A stretch of 64,000 nucleotides of DNA, taken from positions 19,807,068 through 19,871,067 of the forward strand of contig JBCNJP010000013.1 in NCBI GenBank assembly GCA_039602395.1, in the 5' to 3' direction. The notes beneath the pieces are model-generated. The model had not been told where the DNA came from. It saw only the letters and a program-made list of their open reading frames with translations, and made no database searches. Shown piece after piece: positions 54,104 to 64,000 of this stretch. Positions within the stretch are counted from its first letter, which is position 1; each line of letters opens with the position of its first letter. This DNA comes from Deinandra increscens subsp. villosa (lineage: Eukaryota > Streptophyta > Magnoliopsida > Asterales > Asteraceae). Position numbers and translations under genes: made by a program.

Positions 54104-55200
54104 TCTGATTATCTATGTTTTTGTACAAAGTTTTTGGTATTTAATCTTTATTTAAAAAAAAAAAATTAATTATATATTAAAATTTAAAAAAAAAAATTTG
54201 GAAAATGACTGAAAAATTGAGTCTTGTTTCAAAAGCCTCACAAAAACAGGGGAAGAAATGGTGCTGGTTAAACTGAAAAGTTTTTATGATGTCTTTTGAT
54301 AGGACTTGAAAAATTGTTTAATGACGGTTGGAGACTGACACGTGTAAGGCTAATGTGAAAGACTGCTCGAAGATGATATGTCGGTAAGCTCAACCAAAAC
54401 AATGATCATCTATGTAAGTGCAGTAATCTTAAACTCTATACATGTTTAGTTTCCCATCCTAGTCTACATGGTTTAAAAAACTGAGTCCCGACAAAAATGG
54501 GTTGAGAGTGGTATTTACCTAGTATTCACTCTCTCACACGCCATGTTTATACTGTATAAGACAACACCACAAGAAAAAGAAAAAGAATGCAAAAAAATGA
54601 AAATTCTGAAAAAGAAAAAGAAAAGAAAATAAAATTATTCAGTTGGTCTTCTCTGCGTGCTTATGCGGCCGACCTGATCATCAACTGATAATGCATGAAA
54701 ATCAGAAATAAGTGGTAGTCAAAAGCAGTGTTGCATGGTTCCTCAAGTTGGGGGTTTGTGAATCCTCAATAAACTCTGAGGTTGGGTAGGTTTTGCTATG
54801 GAAAATTGGGTGTGGGGACGGTTAAACATATCGGTAAATCTGTACCTTATTTAAGCACTTTACTGGATGTGAGTTTCTGTGTTCAAACCACCTGACAATT
54901 GTCTAGAGTGTCTAGTAACAGAAGCTGAAAAGGGTTCCTCAGTCAAAGACCTGTCTGAAATTATCTGTGAAAAATACCAGCACCAGGTATGTAAATATTT
55001 GAAATTTCTGAGGTAAGTTTGTAAATATTCAAATTTGGGTTTTTATATGTTTTAATTTTTCAAAATTTTTCATGATCATGGTCAGATACTCGGGTATGAT
55101 TCTGAGGGGAAGTTTTGAAACATTTTTTGGAACTTTTGAGAGGTTTGGGAGGTTTTGAAACATTTTGGAACTTTAGGGGCTAAATTGAAACATTTCAAAA
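54104..55200 (+). other. Non-coding spacer after pol
   Basis: Polypurine tracts CAGGGGAAGAAATGG (about 54249) and GAGGGGAAGTTTTG (about 55104), the conserved TGGGTTGAGAGTGGTAT block (about 54497) and one stem-loop. It is matched by 12691-13161 and, inverted, by 4894-6712. No coding sequence. Confidence 0.75.
54640..54689 (+). ncRNA. Conserved copia stem-loop, intact-element copy
   Basis: Arms TCAGTTG (54640-54646) and CAACTGA (54683-54689) enclose TCTCTGCGTGCTTATGCGG and CCGACCTGATCAT. Same TCTGCGT/GACCTGAT landmarks as the tandem hairpins at 29988-30227 but with a different stem. Confidence 0.65.
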
Positions 55201-55201
55201 G

Positions 55202-55218
55202 GGGGTATAAAATACCCC
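55202..55218 (+). promoter_or_regulatory. Putative internal promoter for ORF3
   Basis: GGGGTATAAAATACCCC, a TATA box (TATAAAAT, 55206-55213) in a short palindrome, followed by sequence typical of a plant 5' leader (AAAAACCCTAACCGCC at about 55277). LTR promoters in this family have the related CTATATATACCCC. Confidence 0.45.
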
Positions 55219-56103
55219 AACCGGTTTACGATCCTCACATTTTCCTTTTCCTTCTCCGATTACGATCCGCCCTTCAAAAACCCTAACCGCCGTGAGCCTC
55301 CGCCGGAAAACTTGTTTACGACCTCCTCCGACCACCATTCAGCAATCCAACCACACCACCTCACTCGCCACTCATTTCCGACCAAAAACCCCTTCACAAT
55401 CGTCTGTTGTCTCAAGATTTCATCACCCATTCACAGTTTTTGCTCTCGAAACCCTAACTCGAGTTATTAACTGATTTCGAGTGCTTTGTTACAAATTTTG
55501 AAGTCGTTTTGTGTCTGAATCTGTTATAAGGTAGTTGTTGTTGGTCTGTTTAAGTTTTTGGGGTATTCTAACGTGATTACGAGATTTTTGCAGGTTTGAT
55601 AATGGCGGACTCGATGATTACGATTATAGAGAGGTTGAAGACGACGGTTGACGATTACGATCGTCGTTTACGACTCGAGTTTACGACTCAAGTTCACGAT
55701 TCGAGTTCACGATCCACAGTTCCGTTGGTGGTGTTTACGATTGGGCTTAGAGCAGTATCAAGCGTTTACGATTGGGCTATCAGATTGCGATTGGGCCTCA
55801 TTTCACCCGATCGTAAACATTTTTAGATAGTCGTAAACCCATTACCTGGATCGTAAACCCACTCTGTGTATCGTAAACTCATGTTAATCTCATAAACACT
55901 TAATTTTTTTTTTAATTTTCATGAAACTTAATCATTTTGAGATAAATTAAATGTTTGTGAAACGTGTGATTCAAAGTCAAATATTTTACTTGAACGTTTC
56001 AGTTGAAATTTTTTTCAGAACTTCATCAAATCAAATGAGTTAATCAAGTGAATCTCAAATTGTTTCCAAACGAAATAGCATTGATTGAATTTATCTGATA
56101 CAT
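55219..56103 (+). other. Leader-like region upstream of ORF3 with GTTTACGA/TCGTAAAC motifs
   Basis: Contains about six GTTTACGA motifs (55224-55770) and then several TCGTAAAC motifs (55812-55880), so the two halves can pair. A small ORF (from about 55602, MADSMITIIERLK) overlaps the motifs. Possible intron borders are AAG-GTAGTTG at about 55530 and TTTGCAG at about 55594. The similarity to the 5' leader is organisational, not base-by-base. Confidence 0.6.
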
Positions 56104-58728
56104 ATGTCTTGTCTGTCTCAGATGGCAGAAGAGATGCTTATTGGAGACATAAAGTATGAGCAGGACCATTGTATGCCGGCATACCTAGAAGACCCGCCAG
56201 AAAAACACATGGAGTTATTCTACTCACTGGTGGCCGGAATGAACACGTGCAAAATCAACTATGCTCTAAGGTCGAATGTTCTGATCGACGAGATGCTGGT
56301 CAGAGAGTTTTGGGGGTCTGCTAGAGTTAATTCAGACAAGACAAGGATTACCGCAACAGTCCAGAACAGGCAAATTGTCATTGAAGAAGAAGACATAAGG
56401 CAGGGCCTGAACATTACAGATGAAGCTTCTGATCCAATCACATACACAAAGGAGGTAGTTCTGGCGGGAGCTCAGTTAATGGGGTACGAGGGAAAGTTTC
56501 CGCCAATCTTCAAAAAGCTTCTGCCACACTACTGGAGGTGCTTGGCGCATTACATGCAGAAGTCTTTCCTAGGCAAAAGAACAAGTTTCGATCAGTTGAA
56601 TTACATTCACGGAACTGCTTTAGTAGCACTAGCCTTGGATTGGAAGTTTAACTTTTCAAAGATGATGCTGCTAGACTGGGTAGGCAATGCCATGCTGAGC
56701 GCCAGAGAGCAATTTTTGATGACTCCTAGGTTTGTGCAAATGGTGGTAATGAAGAAGTATCCGATGATAGAGGAGAGAATTGAGAAGCTTGATGTGAAGG
56801 TCATGGATATTGGGGTCTTTGGCTTGCAAACCCAAGATAGAGCGGGTAAGCAAACATTTGAAGGAAGATTGGAATGGACAAAGAGAGGTGCGTTCCCTGA
56901 GGTTGCAAGGGAACAAGTGATGGATGACTCTGAGCCAGAGGCAGATGTGCCTGAAGTTAATGCATCCATTGCAGAAGAACAAGATGTAACAGCAATTCCA
57001 GCTGTCAATGTTCAAGAGGATGATGTCATACCCTCAGATGAAGAAAATATAATGGATGACATTCTTACTGGCCAGGACATAACTGAAGATGATATTTATG
57101 GGGACTTGGAGCCACTAACCCATAAAAGGTCAAGAGAAGATATGATTGGGTCGTCTGGCAGTGATGATACACCTCCTGAGCTGAATATAAACGTTGATGA
57201 AGTTTTCGAAGAAGAACCCGTCCCTGCTCGTGAACCATCTCCACAAAAGAAATCAGATCCAAGGAGCATACGGTTCAAATTCACCAAGACTAGCTCGAGC
57301 TTAATGATTGTAGAACCATCTGGACCCAGTTCTGTGGGACCCAGTGGTCAAGTAGAAACAACTGATGAAGTCTTTCAAGAGCAACCTTCTGCTTCACAGA
57401 CAGAAGAGGTGCATGATCAACCTGCCCCTGTGCATACTGAAACTCCAGTTCTGACCGAACATAGCCCAGCTCGGGAAGAAACTCAATTTCTGGAGGTTGA
57501 TCACACCTTCATTGCTCCAAGCCTAGTAAGAATTAGTGCAGCTCCTGTGGTATCTCAGCCTACAACTATTCCTGGCTTTAGGCCGTTTCAAGCTGCTGAG
57601 TTACCAATTGATCTGAGGATAAGCACAGATCCTCACATCAATTTCCTGGTTTCTCAGAACAGGATCAGGGAAAATGAAATTAAGGCGTTGAATGCTGAAG
57701 TCAGAAGAATGAAAGATAAAGAGGTAGCTGATAACAGAAAGATGAGAGAGAGAGAGGAGGCTGACAAGGCAAGAATGAAATATTTGTATGAAGCTCTGAT
57801 GGATTTGAAAAAGAGGTTCAATACCTTCAAAAGTTCTGTAGAAGGGAATACTACAGGTGTCACAGGTCAAAGCTCTTCGACTCAAGGTACAAATGAAGTA
57901 GCTGAGGATGATGGAGATGAAAACATAGAGATGCCAGATTACGCCCGAAGTGGCAGAGTCATCTCTAAAGCCCCTGCGGGTCATGACAACTGGTTCCGTG
58001 AATTCTATCCAGGACCAGCCCCCACAAAATACGCCCTAGATCTTGGTGAAAGCTCCATTGACAAAAGGGGGAGTCGTGAAGCCATCTTGTGCTGGCACTA
58101 TGACACGGAGAAGAAACTGTTTGCTGTGATCCGTGACGGCTACAGTCCAGTTGAGTATTACAGAACTCGTGAACAATTCCACTCATGGACTGAGCCTGAG
58201 ATCAGAAGTTTGCTCCGAGCTCCATTCATCAACAGGTGGAATAGCTTCGATGGGGATCTTATCAGAAACAACTTATTAAACCATCTGGAAAACAATTTTG
58301 CTGACTTTGACCTGAAGCAGGTGAGATGGGTTGAGACGGGAACAGACCCTGTGACTGGAGATGCAATTGGTGAAGCTAGAAGACCACCCACCAAGCGCAC
58401 ACGAGTGATCAATATGTTGGATGAAATCGAAGACGGTACACTGGTCAAAAACTTTGACTGCTGGTGCTATGATCCAACAACTCACGAGGTGGTGGTTCTA
58501 TGCAAAGGTCTGAGGCAGTTTCGCTTCTATGATCCAGTTGATCTGCTGCGTTTTGGAGAAAGAGACATAAAGCTACTCGCCTCACAGCCTATACTTGGTG
58601 ATGAAAATGATATGGAGAATGCTGTGAGGGTGGGAATCTTTCATGGGACTGCAGAGCGGATTGTAGCGAACAAATGGTGGTCAAACAACGTTCAGAACAC
58701 ATTCAGATTTGACCTCCTGCTGCCGTAG
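56104..58728 (+). CDS. Third ORF (ORF3) of the copia element, 874 aa, unknown function
   Basis: A single open frame. Residues about 1-275 are globular (AYLEDPPEKHMELFYSLV, VREFWGSARVN, EEEDIRQGLNIT), recalling plant-transposon proteins of the Transposase_32 type; that link is tentative. 277-345 is acidic. About 390-400 is basic (KKSDPRSIRFKF). 515-580 is coiled coil (RENEIKALNAEVRRMK). 608-874 is a C-terminal domain (DKRGSREAILCWHYDTEKKL, FYDPVDLLRFGERD). No signal peptide or membrane helix, so it is unlike envelope proteins. The better start may be Met at 56122, because TTGTCTGTCTCAG just before it looks like a splice acceptor. It sits between pol and the 3' LTR in pol's orientation. A diverged copy is at 24043-25757. 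Confidence 0.85.
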   Translation: MSCLSQMAEEMLIGDIKYEQDHCMPAYLEDPPEKHMELFYSLVAGMNTCKINYALRSNVLIDEMLVREFWGSARVNSDKTRITATVQNRQIVIEEEDIRQGLNITDEASDPITYTKEVVLAGAQLMGYEGKFPPIFKKLLPHYWRCLAHYMQKSFLGKRTSFDQLNYIHGTALVALALDWKFNFSKMMLLDWVGNAMLSAREQFLMTPRFVQMVVMKKYPMIEERIEKLDVKVMDIGVFGLQTQDRAGKQTFEGRLEWTKRGAFPEVAREQVMDDSEPEADVPEVNASIAEEQDVTAIPAVNVQEDDVIPSDEENIMDDILTGQDITEDDIYGDLEPLTHKRSREDMIGSSGSDDTPPELNINVDEVFEEEPVPAREPSPQKKSDPRSIRFKFTKTSSSLMIVEPSGPSSVGPSGQVETTDEVFQEQPSASQTEEVHDQPAPVHTETPVLTEHSPAREETQFLEVDHTFIAPSLVRISAAPVVSQPTTIPGFRPFQAAELPIDLRISTDPHINFLVSQNRIRENEIKALNAEVRRMKDKEVADNRKMREREEADKARMKYLYEALMDLKKRFNTFKSSVEGNTTGVTGQSSSTQGTNEVAEDDGDENIEMPDYARSGRVISKAPAGHDNWFREFYPGPAPTKYALDLGESSIDKRGSREAILCWHYDTEKKLFAVIRDGYSPVEYYRTREQFHSWTEPEIRSLLRAPFINRWNSFDGDLIRNNLLNHLENNFADFDLKQVRWVETGTDPVTGDAIGEARRPPTKRTRVINMLDEIEDGTLVKNFDCWCYDPTTHEVVVLCKGLRQFRFYDPVDLLRFGERDIKLLASQPILGDENDMENAVRVGIFHGTAERIVANKWWSNNVQNTFRFDLLLP

Positions 58729-58752
58729 AAGAAAAGTTCAAATGATTCATGC

Positions 58753-58764
58753 CTAGGGGAAGAT
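58753..58764 (+). promoter_or_regulatory. Polypurine tract
   Basis: CTAGGGGAAGAT immediately before the 3' LTR, the plus-strand primer. The same sequence precedes the LTRs at 9275 (minus) and 25761. Confidence 0.9.
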
Positions 58765-59158
58765 TGTTGGGCTAGGCTTATTTAAGGCATGAACATTTGT
58801 AATTGGGCTTATTGTATTTTGGTTTGGGCTTGTTATATATCATGTAAGTGGGCTAAGTTAGTGATCACGATTTGGGCCATGTGGGCCTGTTTAGTTCACG
58901 ATTAGGGTATGGGTAGTATATAAACCCATTTGTCTTTCTTTGTATGCAAGCTTTTCAATCAATCTTAAGGTAGTTTACGATTTCCTTGTATATTGCTTGT
59001 TTACGATCAGCTTCTAGTAGAGTTTTATCATTCAAGACTTCATCTTTATCATAGATCTAGTCTATTCTTCTACTATTTCTCTTGAATCAATCTTATACAA
59101 GGATTCCGCACTTGTATTAGATTAGATATCGTGTGTTTGGGAGATTTCCGGACCTACA
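58765..59158 (+). repeat. 3' LTR (394 bp)
   Basis: Identical to the 5' LTR except T at 58971. Confidence 0.97.
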
Positions 59159-59163
59159 GGAAC

Positions 59164-59354
59164 CCTGAATTCTTTCGATACGTTACTGTCAATTCGACTC
59201 TTCAAACAAATATCACTGATTTAAATTTCGGGACGAAATCGTTTCAACAAGGGGATGATGTGGCGATTGGAAAAATTTCCTTTCTTGTGTGGCCAACTTG
59301 TTGTTAATCACGTTATTCAATTTTCGGGACGAAAATTCTTCAACAAGGGGATAC
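59164..59354 (+). other. Ty3/gypsy internal 3' end
   Basis: Two copies of TTCGGGACGAAA followed by TTCAACAAGGGGAT, the hallmark tail of plant gypsy elements with polypurine tract AAGGGGATAC just before the LTR. The copia element interrupted this region. Confidence 0.8.
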
Positions 59355-60489
59355 TGTGACAATCCGTCTTTTCAGGTCTTTTTATGATTTAAATAAACTT
59401 AAACTGATATAAATGTCGTGAGAATATATATATTAAACTGTTATAAATGTGGTGTGAGCATTTACGTGTTGACTGTGTTGACCTTAGCGAATTAGATTTT
59501 TGTATAACCATCACTATACGAGCGTACACTTGAGTTAGACATTTTATATTTTATGATTTTATGTAAATCATATGTTATGATTTTATGTGAACGTTTTGTC
59601 ATTTCATGAGACAATTAAACTTATGATTTTATGTGAATATATTTATCCCATGATTTTATGTGACGATGTGCCACGTGTTTCATTAGGATTTCGTATGATT
59701 TTATGTGAACCAAATTAGGGCTACACTTTATCTAAACGTTTGACGTGCGGTTATTCATGCATGCACACGTATGTTCACCACCTTTGCTTTGATCTCTGTT
59801 AGTTATGTTAACCCCGTTAGTCAAGATTAACCGTTCCTAAACTCTATAGTTAACCTTGTTAACTTCTAAACTCATTTTCTAGCTAAATAAACCCCAAGGA
59901 TTAACCTTATAATTATCTAAACATTGTGCCACCCTTGTAACTTGCATGAGGGACTAAAGTTGTCGATTAATACCTAATTGTGAATAATACATTTCGGTTA
60001 CAAGGCTGAAGGAGTCCGATCAGTTTCTATGAGAAGTGTTAATGTTGACATTAATCTTCATCTCTCAAACACAAATCACACACCTAAGCATACCTTACGT
60101 CCCTCTCTCTCTAGTTCTCTTTGAACCGAAGTCAAGCCATCACCATCGATCAGATTTCTGGCAACTGCTACACCACCATCAACTACCATCGATCACCCTT
60201 CTGCATTCGGGGATCACCGTGCAGCAACCGGAATCGAGTTGGAGTCGTGTCCGCGATCGAGTTTCGAGGTCGTTTCGGATCGTTTCCGGCATAAAAAAAA
60301 TGCATCGTAATCCATCCACGACTCAAGGTAATTGTTTCTTCATGTTAATCGCATCATTATGTGCATCGTGTTTGTGTTTCGCGTTTTTCCGGTGACCGGA
60401 ATGAAACTCCGATCATCGGAGTTCTAGAGGAACAAGATGACAGCGCCTACGTGTATGATATATATATTTTTACCATCAGAAAATGTTGT

Positions 60490-60636
60490 CAGGGGGATAG
60501 CCCAGTGGCCAGTCCTCCTGATTTGTTTCGCAAAGGTCACGAGTTCGAAACACATCCTCCGCATGTTTTTTTTCCATTTCTTTTAGATAGATCCGGTTCC
60601 AGGTCCTTATGTGAATAAAACCAGTGTTTTTTTTTA
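60490..60636 (+). mobile_element. SINE-like element with tRNA-type promoter, 1
   Basis: Box A TAGCCCAGTGGCC (60498-60510) and box B GAGTTCGAAAC (60541-60551), 31 bases apart, then a short unrelated body ending in poly-T. The tRNA cloverleaf is not complete, so a SINE is likelier than a tRNA gene. Confidence 0.55.
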
Positions 60637-60649
60637 ATCTGTTAACAAG

Positions 60650-60760
60650 CTTGGCCGCTGCCCTAGTGGTTTCATCGCTGTGAATGTACCCAAGAGGTCA
60701 AGGTTTCGAGCCTTGTGACCTCCAGCTTTCCTAATTTATTTTTATTACCTATTCTAGCAA
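60650..60760 (+). mobile_element. SINE-like element with tRNA-type promoter, 2
   Basis: Box A TGCCCTAGTGGTTT (60659-60672) and box B GGTTTCGAGCC (60702-60712), immediately after the poly-T end of the first. The 3' end is uncertain. Confidence 0.5.
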
Positions 60761-60878
60761 CTTGTTTGACTCTAAACCAATCACCAACCGTTTCCAACGT
60801 TAGTTTAAAACCCGTAGAACTCTCGTATGAATAGTTATTTTGTTCGTTATTCATTTATTTTATATAACACAAGTTTTA

Positions 60879-60919
<41 letters not shown>

Positions 60920-61153
60920 TGGAGACGTTTGGAATATATATACATTTATATGTAAGTATTGGTGATTATAAACCAAGCCCTGTTGTAAGCTATATAAAGT
61001 GGAAATATGCTTATATAAGTAATACATTTATCGTCACTACGTTATTTATAATTTTAAACGTCGGGTATATTTATATAGATATTTATAAATATGAGTATAC
61101 ATGTTTTACTACTTGATTTTATGATGATAAAATTGTATATTTGGTTAGATATA

Positions 61154-61193
<40 letters not shown>

Positions 61194-62337
61194 ATTATTG
61201 GACTTCATGAACGTATATTATTGGTAAATAATATAACTTTCTTCTCGACTTTCGTAATCGTCATGATTTTGGCTATGAGCCATCCTCGACTTATTTTGGG
61301 TTTAGCGATTTTCACCACGTCGTCATTCAATATTATTTATATTCACCGTTGGTTTAGACTTTGTCGTTTTTGATTGAACACACACTTATGTGAATATGCT
61401 CTTAGGTGTTTGGTAGAGTACACAAGACCTGCTAGTTCACGGTTGTTATTATTTATATGGAATTGCTGTGCACCCAAAGGTGAGTTTCACGGCCCCTTTT
61501 TACTTATTTTAATCCTGTTGGGGGAGATTAACATGCAAACATTTGAACTGTTAGATAATTATATCACCTGAATGATAGTGGCACACTTATGATAAAGTCC
61601 TCACTTTTAGAGTTACTGTCAATGTGACATCAGCGGGAACTTATTTGGTAGATCTACTGGGCCTGACAAGCCCCACCCGGGTCATTCGCGCTGACTCGAT
61701 TGGATATCGAACGGGTGTTATATACTTCTTAGTCTTAACGAGGCACAATTGAACTTGTCGAGCTTCAGTAACTGGATAGCTAGTTTATCTAGTCAAACGT
61801 GCACTGATTTCTTGAAAATAGCCTAGCTAGCTATTGATATATTATCTGGATTTTCAACTGAACGTGAACATGAACTTGACTGTTGTTGAACAATTAATCT
61901 TGAACTTGAACTTAAACTATCGATGAACAGTTGATTTACACTGAACTGGGACTGTTATTGAACAGTCGATTTACATTAAACTGGAACCGCTTTTGAACAG
62001 ATAAACCTGTGAACTCACCAACCCTTGTGTTGACACTTTTTAGCATGTTATTCTCAGGTTGCAGATGTTCGAGTATCACGAGTACGCATGCATGAGAATT
62101 CGAAACCCTTTTAGTGTCTTTGAACAAGCCACGTCACCTTGGGTGACGATGTCTTTACATAAATAATTTAATTGTATTTACGCTTCCGCAATTGTAACAC
62201 TCTGAATTTATATTTTAATGAAATATAAAACATTTTTATTAATTACTGATCGTTTGGTGTAACTAATGGACGGCGATCCTGGTTTGTCACGCTGCCTACG
62301 GCGCGTTATCGCGCGTGGGATTTTTGGGGGTGTGACA

Positions 62338-63800
62338 CAATCCATGCGTGACAATCACGTCTGGGACTTGATTGAGCTACCCCCCGGCACACGGGCAGTA
62401 GGGAGAAAGTGGATCTTTAAAAGAAAAACTGACATGCATGGAAATGTGCAAACCTACAAGGCACGGCTTGTAGCGAAAGGTTTCACTCAAACCCAAGGGA
62501 TTGACAAGACCTTTTCGCCCGTTTTCATGATCAAATCGATCATGATTCTCCTTGCCATAGCCGCATACCATGACTATGAGATATGGTAAATGGACGTTAA
62601 AACGGCCTTCCTGAACGGACAACTCGAAGAGGATGTCTACATGGTTCAGCCTGATGGTTTTGTCGATCCAGAGAATCCAAACAAGGTTTGCAAGCTAAGC
62701 AAGTCCATTTATGGACTCAAGCAAGCATCTCGAAGCTGGAATCTTCGTTTTGATCAAAAGGTCAAAGAGTTTGGTTTTGATCAAAATAAAGATGAGCCTT
62801 GTGTTTACAGAAAGGCAAGTGGGAGCGCTGTATCGTTTCTCGTACTGTACGTGGACGATATACTGACCATGGGAAACAACATACCCATGCTTAATGATGT
62901 TAAGAAATGTCTTTCATCTTGTTTTGCTATGAAAGACCTTGGAGAAGCCGCTTACATTCTGGGAATTAAAATTCACAGAGATCGATCTAAGCGCCTTTTG
63001 GGACTCAGTCAAAACACATACGTTGATAAGATCATAGCTCGAATCAACATGAGCAATTCCAAGAAGGGAACCGTTCCCATGACTAAGGGAACAATCTTGG
63101 ACAAATCTCAAGCACCTAAAACGGAGCGCGAGATAAGCCATATGGCATCGATCCCATTTGCCTATGCTATTGGATCTATCATGTTTGCCATGCTCTGCAC
63201 ACGACCAGATGTCTCGTATGCATTGAGCGTTACAAGTCGGTACCAACAGACGCCAGGACTAGCTCAATGGACGGCTGTAAAGAACATACTAAAATACTTG
63301 AGAAACACCACTTATATGTTTCTCGTATACGGAGGTGTTGATGAAGAGCTCACTGTAAGATGTTACACTGACGCTAGTTTTCAGATTGACCGAGATGACT
63401 CTCGCTCACAGTCGGGATTCGTATTCACTCTTAACGGAGGGGCTGTTTCCTGGAGAAGCTCAAAACAGGCAGTAGTAGCTGATTCTACTACTGAATCCGA
63501 ATACATAGCCGCCTCAGAAGCTGCTAAAGAATCCGTGTGGATGAAGAAGTTCATATCCGATCTCGATGCTATGCCAAGTATCAGGTAGCCCATCGAGATG
63601 CTGTGCGATAACACAGGCGCTATAGCTCATGCCAAAGAGCAAGGGTCTCATAAGAAGGCCAAGCACGTCCTGAGGAAATTCCACTACATAAGAGAAGTAG
63701 TCGACAGAAATGAAATCAAAATAAGCAAAGTACACACAGATCAAAACTTAGCTGATCCCTTTACTAAGCCTATGAATCAGGAGACTCATATACGTCACTG
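62338..63800 (+). pseudogene. Copia RT and RNase H remnant
   Basis: Begins at the RT fingers (MRDNHVWDLIELPPGTRAVG) and continues through ARLVAKGFTQTQGID, MDVKTAFLNGQLEEDVYMVQ and YVDDILTMG (about 62848-62875). RNase H motifs CYTDASF, STTESEYIAA and MLCDNTGAIA lead to DPFTKP near 63765. Nonsense codons stand at 62587-62589 (for the Gln before MDVK) and 63586-63588. Lineage is Tork/TAR-like, distinct from the Sirevirus-like elements. The gypsy LTR lies directly upstream, so the 5' half was separated by that insertion. Confidence 0.9.
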
Positions 63801-63832
63801 AGAGGCGATAGGGCTTAGATTAGCTAAAAACA

Positions 63833-64000
63833 TGTTTTGATTCGGTATTTGGATGTATGAACACCAACAGTTATCTGTCCATGGATTAAACGTATAAATA
63901 TTGAACACAGTTATGTAATTCAATATTGCATAAATCAGATGGAATAAGAATAATACAGATAACTGTTGGTGTTCATACATCTAAATACCGAATCAAAACA
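63833..64000. repeat. 45-bp terminal inverted repeat with 78-bp centre
   Basis: 63833-63877 (TGTTTTGATTCGGTATTTGG...) and 63956-64000 (...AATACCGAATCAAAACA) are reverse complements with one mismatch. The centre has a further palindrome AATATTGAA/TTCAATATT. The structure reaches the window edge. Confidence 0.85.

Larger units (their letters stand above)
46541..59158 (+). mobile_element. Complete Ty1/copia (Sirevirus-like) retrotransposon, 12,618 bp
   Basis: Flanked by GGAAC at 46536-46540 and 59159-59163. Order: 5' LTR, primer site, GTTTACGA-rich leader, gag, pol (protease, integrase, RT, RNase H), a 2-kb spacer with a stem-loop and promoter-like block, ORF3, polypurine tract, 3' LTR. LTRs differ at one of 394 positions (C at 46747, T at 58971), so insertion is recent. 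Sirevirus placement follows from the extended Gag, GSTN-type YVDD region of RT, multiple polypurine tracts and the third ORF. One inserted base in pol and a gag-pol arrangement without overlap are notable. Confidence 0.95.
59355..62337 (+). repeat. Ty3/gypsy 3' LTR (about 2,983 bp)
   Basis: Starts TGTGACAATCCGTC after the polypurine tract and ends GGGGGTGTGACA. Copia coding sequence resumes right after. Candidate target duplication CAATC at 62338-62342. The first 600 bp match the fragment at 21830. It contains two SINE-like heads and TA microsatellites at about 60883-60914 and 61157-61190. Short ORFs inside are not convincing genes. Confidence 0.75.

Noticed and set aside
56104..58728. Envelope gene
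   Set aside because: No signal peptide, membrane helix or glycoprotein features; acidic, coiled-coil protein instead.
60490..60560. Functional tRNA gene
   Set aside because: Box A and B are present but the acceptor stem does not pair and the 3' body is SINE-like.

Overview
The window is plant nuclear DNA, almost certainly from a eudicot and by the style of its retroelements probably from the daisy family (inference; no species marker is visible). It is a heterochromatin-like mosaic of nested transposable elements with no clearly intact host gene. Three runs of exactly 500 N (13458-13957, 29476-29975, 44976-45475) are scaffold joins of unknown true length, so adjacency across them is not evidence.

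The centrepiece is one complete Ty1/copia element at 46541-59158. It has 394-bp LTRs differing at one base, a perfect 5-bp target duplication (GGAAC), an initiator-tRNA-Met primer site, a long gag with two zinc knuckles and a coiled coil, a pol broken by one inserted base, and a third 874-codon ORF between pol and the 3' LTR. Its RT motifs, several polypurine tracts and conserved palindromes fit the Sirevirus/Maximus lineage. ORF3 has no signal peptide or membrane segment, so it is not an obvious envelope gene.

Layout. 1-13457: pol-less relatives of that family in tandem on the minus strand, sharing LTRs and carrying a gag that lacks the capsid half; two MITEs in TA microsatellites; then an inverted pol remnant with an integrase-core deletion. 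13958-15461: 3' end of a Helitron with a decayed helicase. 15605-18238: a Mutator-like element with a 9-bp target duplication, into which a Pack-MULE carrying F-box and DUF868 gene fragments and a separate MITE have inserted. 19041-21660: an unclassified repeat and a decayed MuDR transposase. 21830-26156: a Ty3/gypsy remnant fused to a second, damaged ORF3 and its LTR. 27243-29475: another capsid-less copia copy on the plus strand. 29976-31322: 3' end of a different Sirevirus-like element with three tandem structured hairpins, inserted into a minus-strand copia (31323 to about 35925). 37.1-41.2 kb: exon-sized fragments of unrelated genes (diaminopimelate epimerase, an LRR receptor kinase, unidentified exons), all on the minus strand. 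41195-43095: gypsy integrase remnant and the second copy of the unclassified repeat. 44149-44892: a xyloglucan endotransglucosylase pseudogene. 59164-62337: gypsy 3' end and a 3-kb LTR containing two tRNA-like SINE heads. 62338-64000: a copia RT/RNase H remnant ending in a 45-bp inverted repeat.

The most interesting unexplained signals are the covarying hairpin family in the copia 3' regions, the GTTTACGA arrays in leaders and upstream of ORF3, the conserved ORF3 protein with its apparent own promoter, and the propagated capsid-less gag subfamily.
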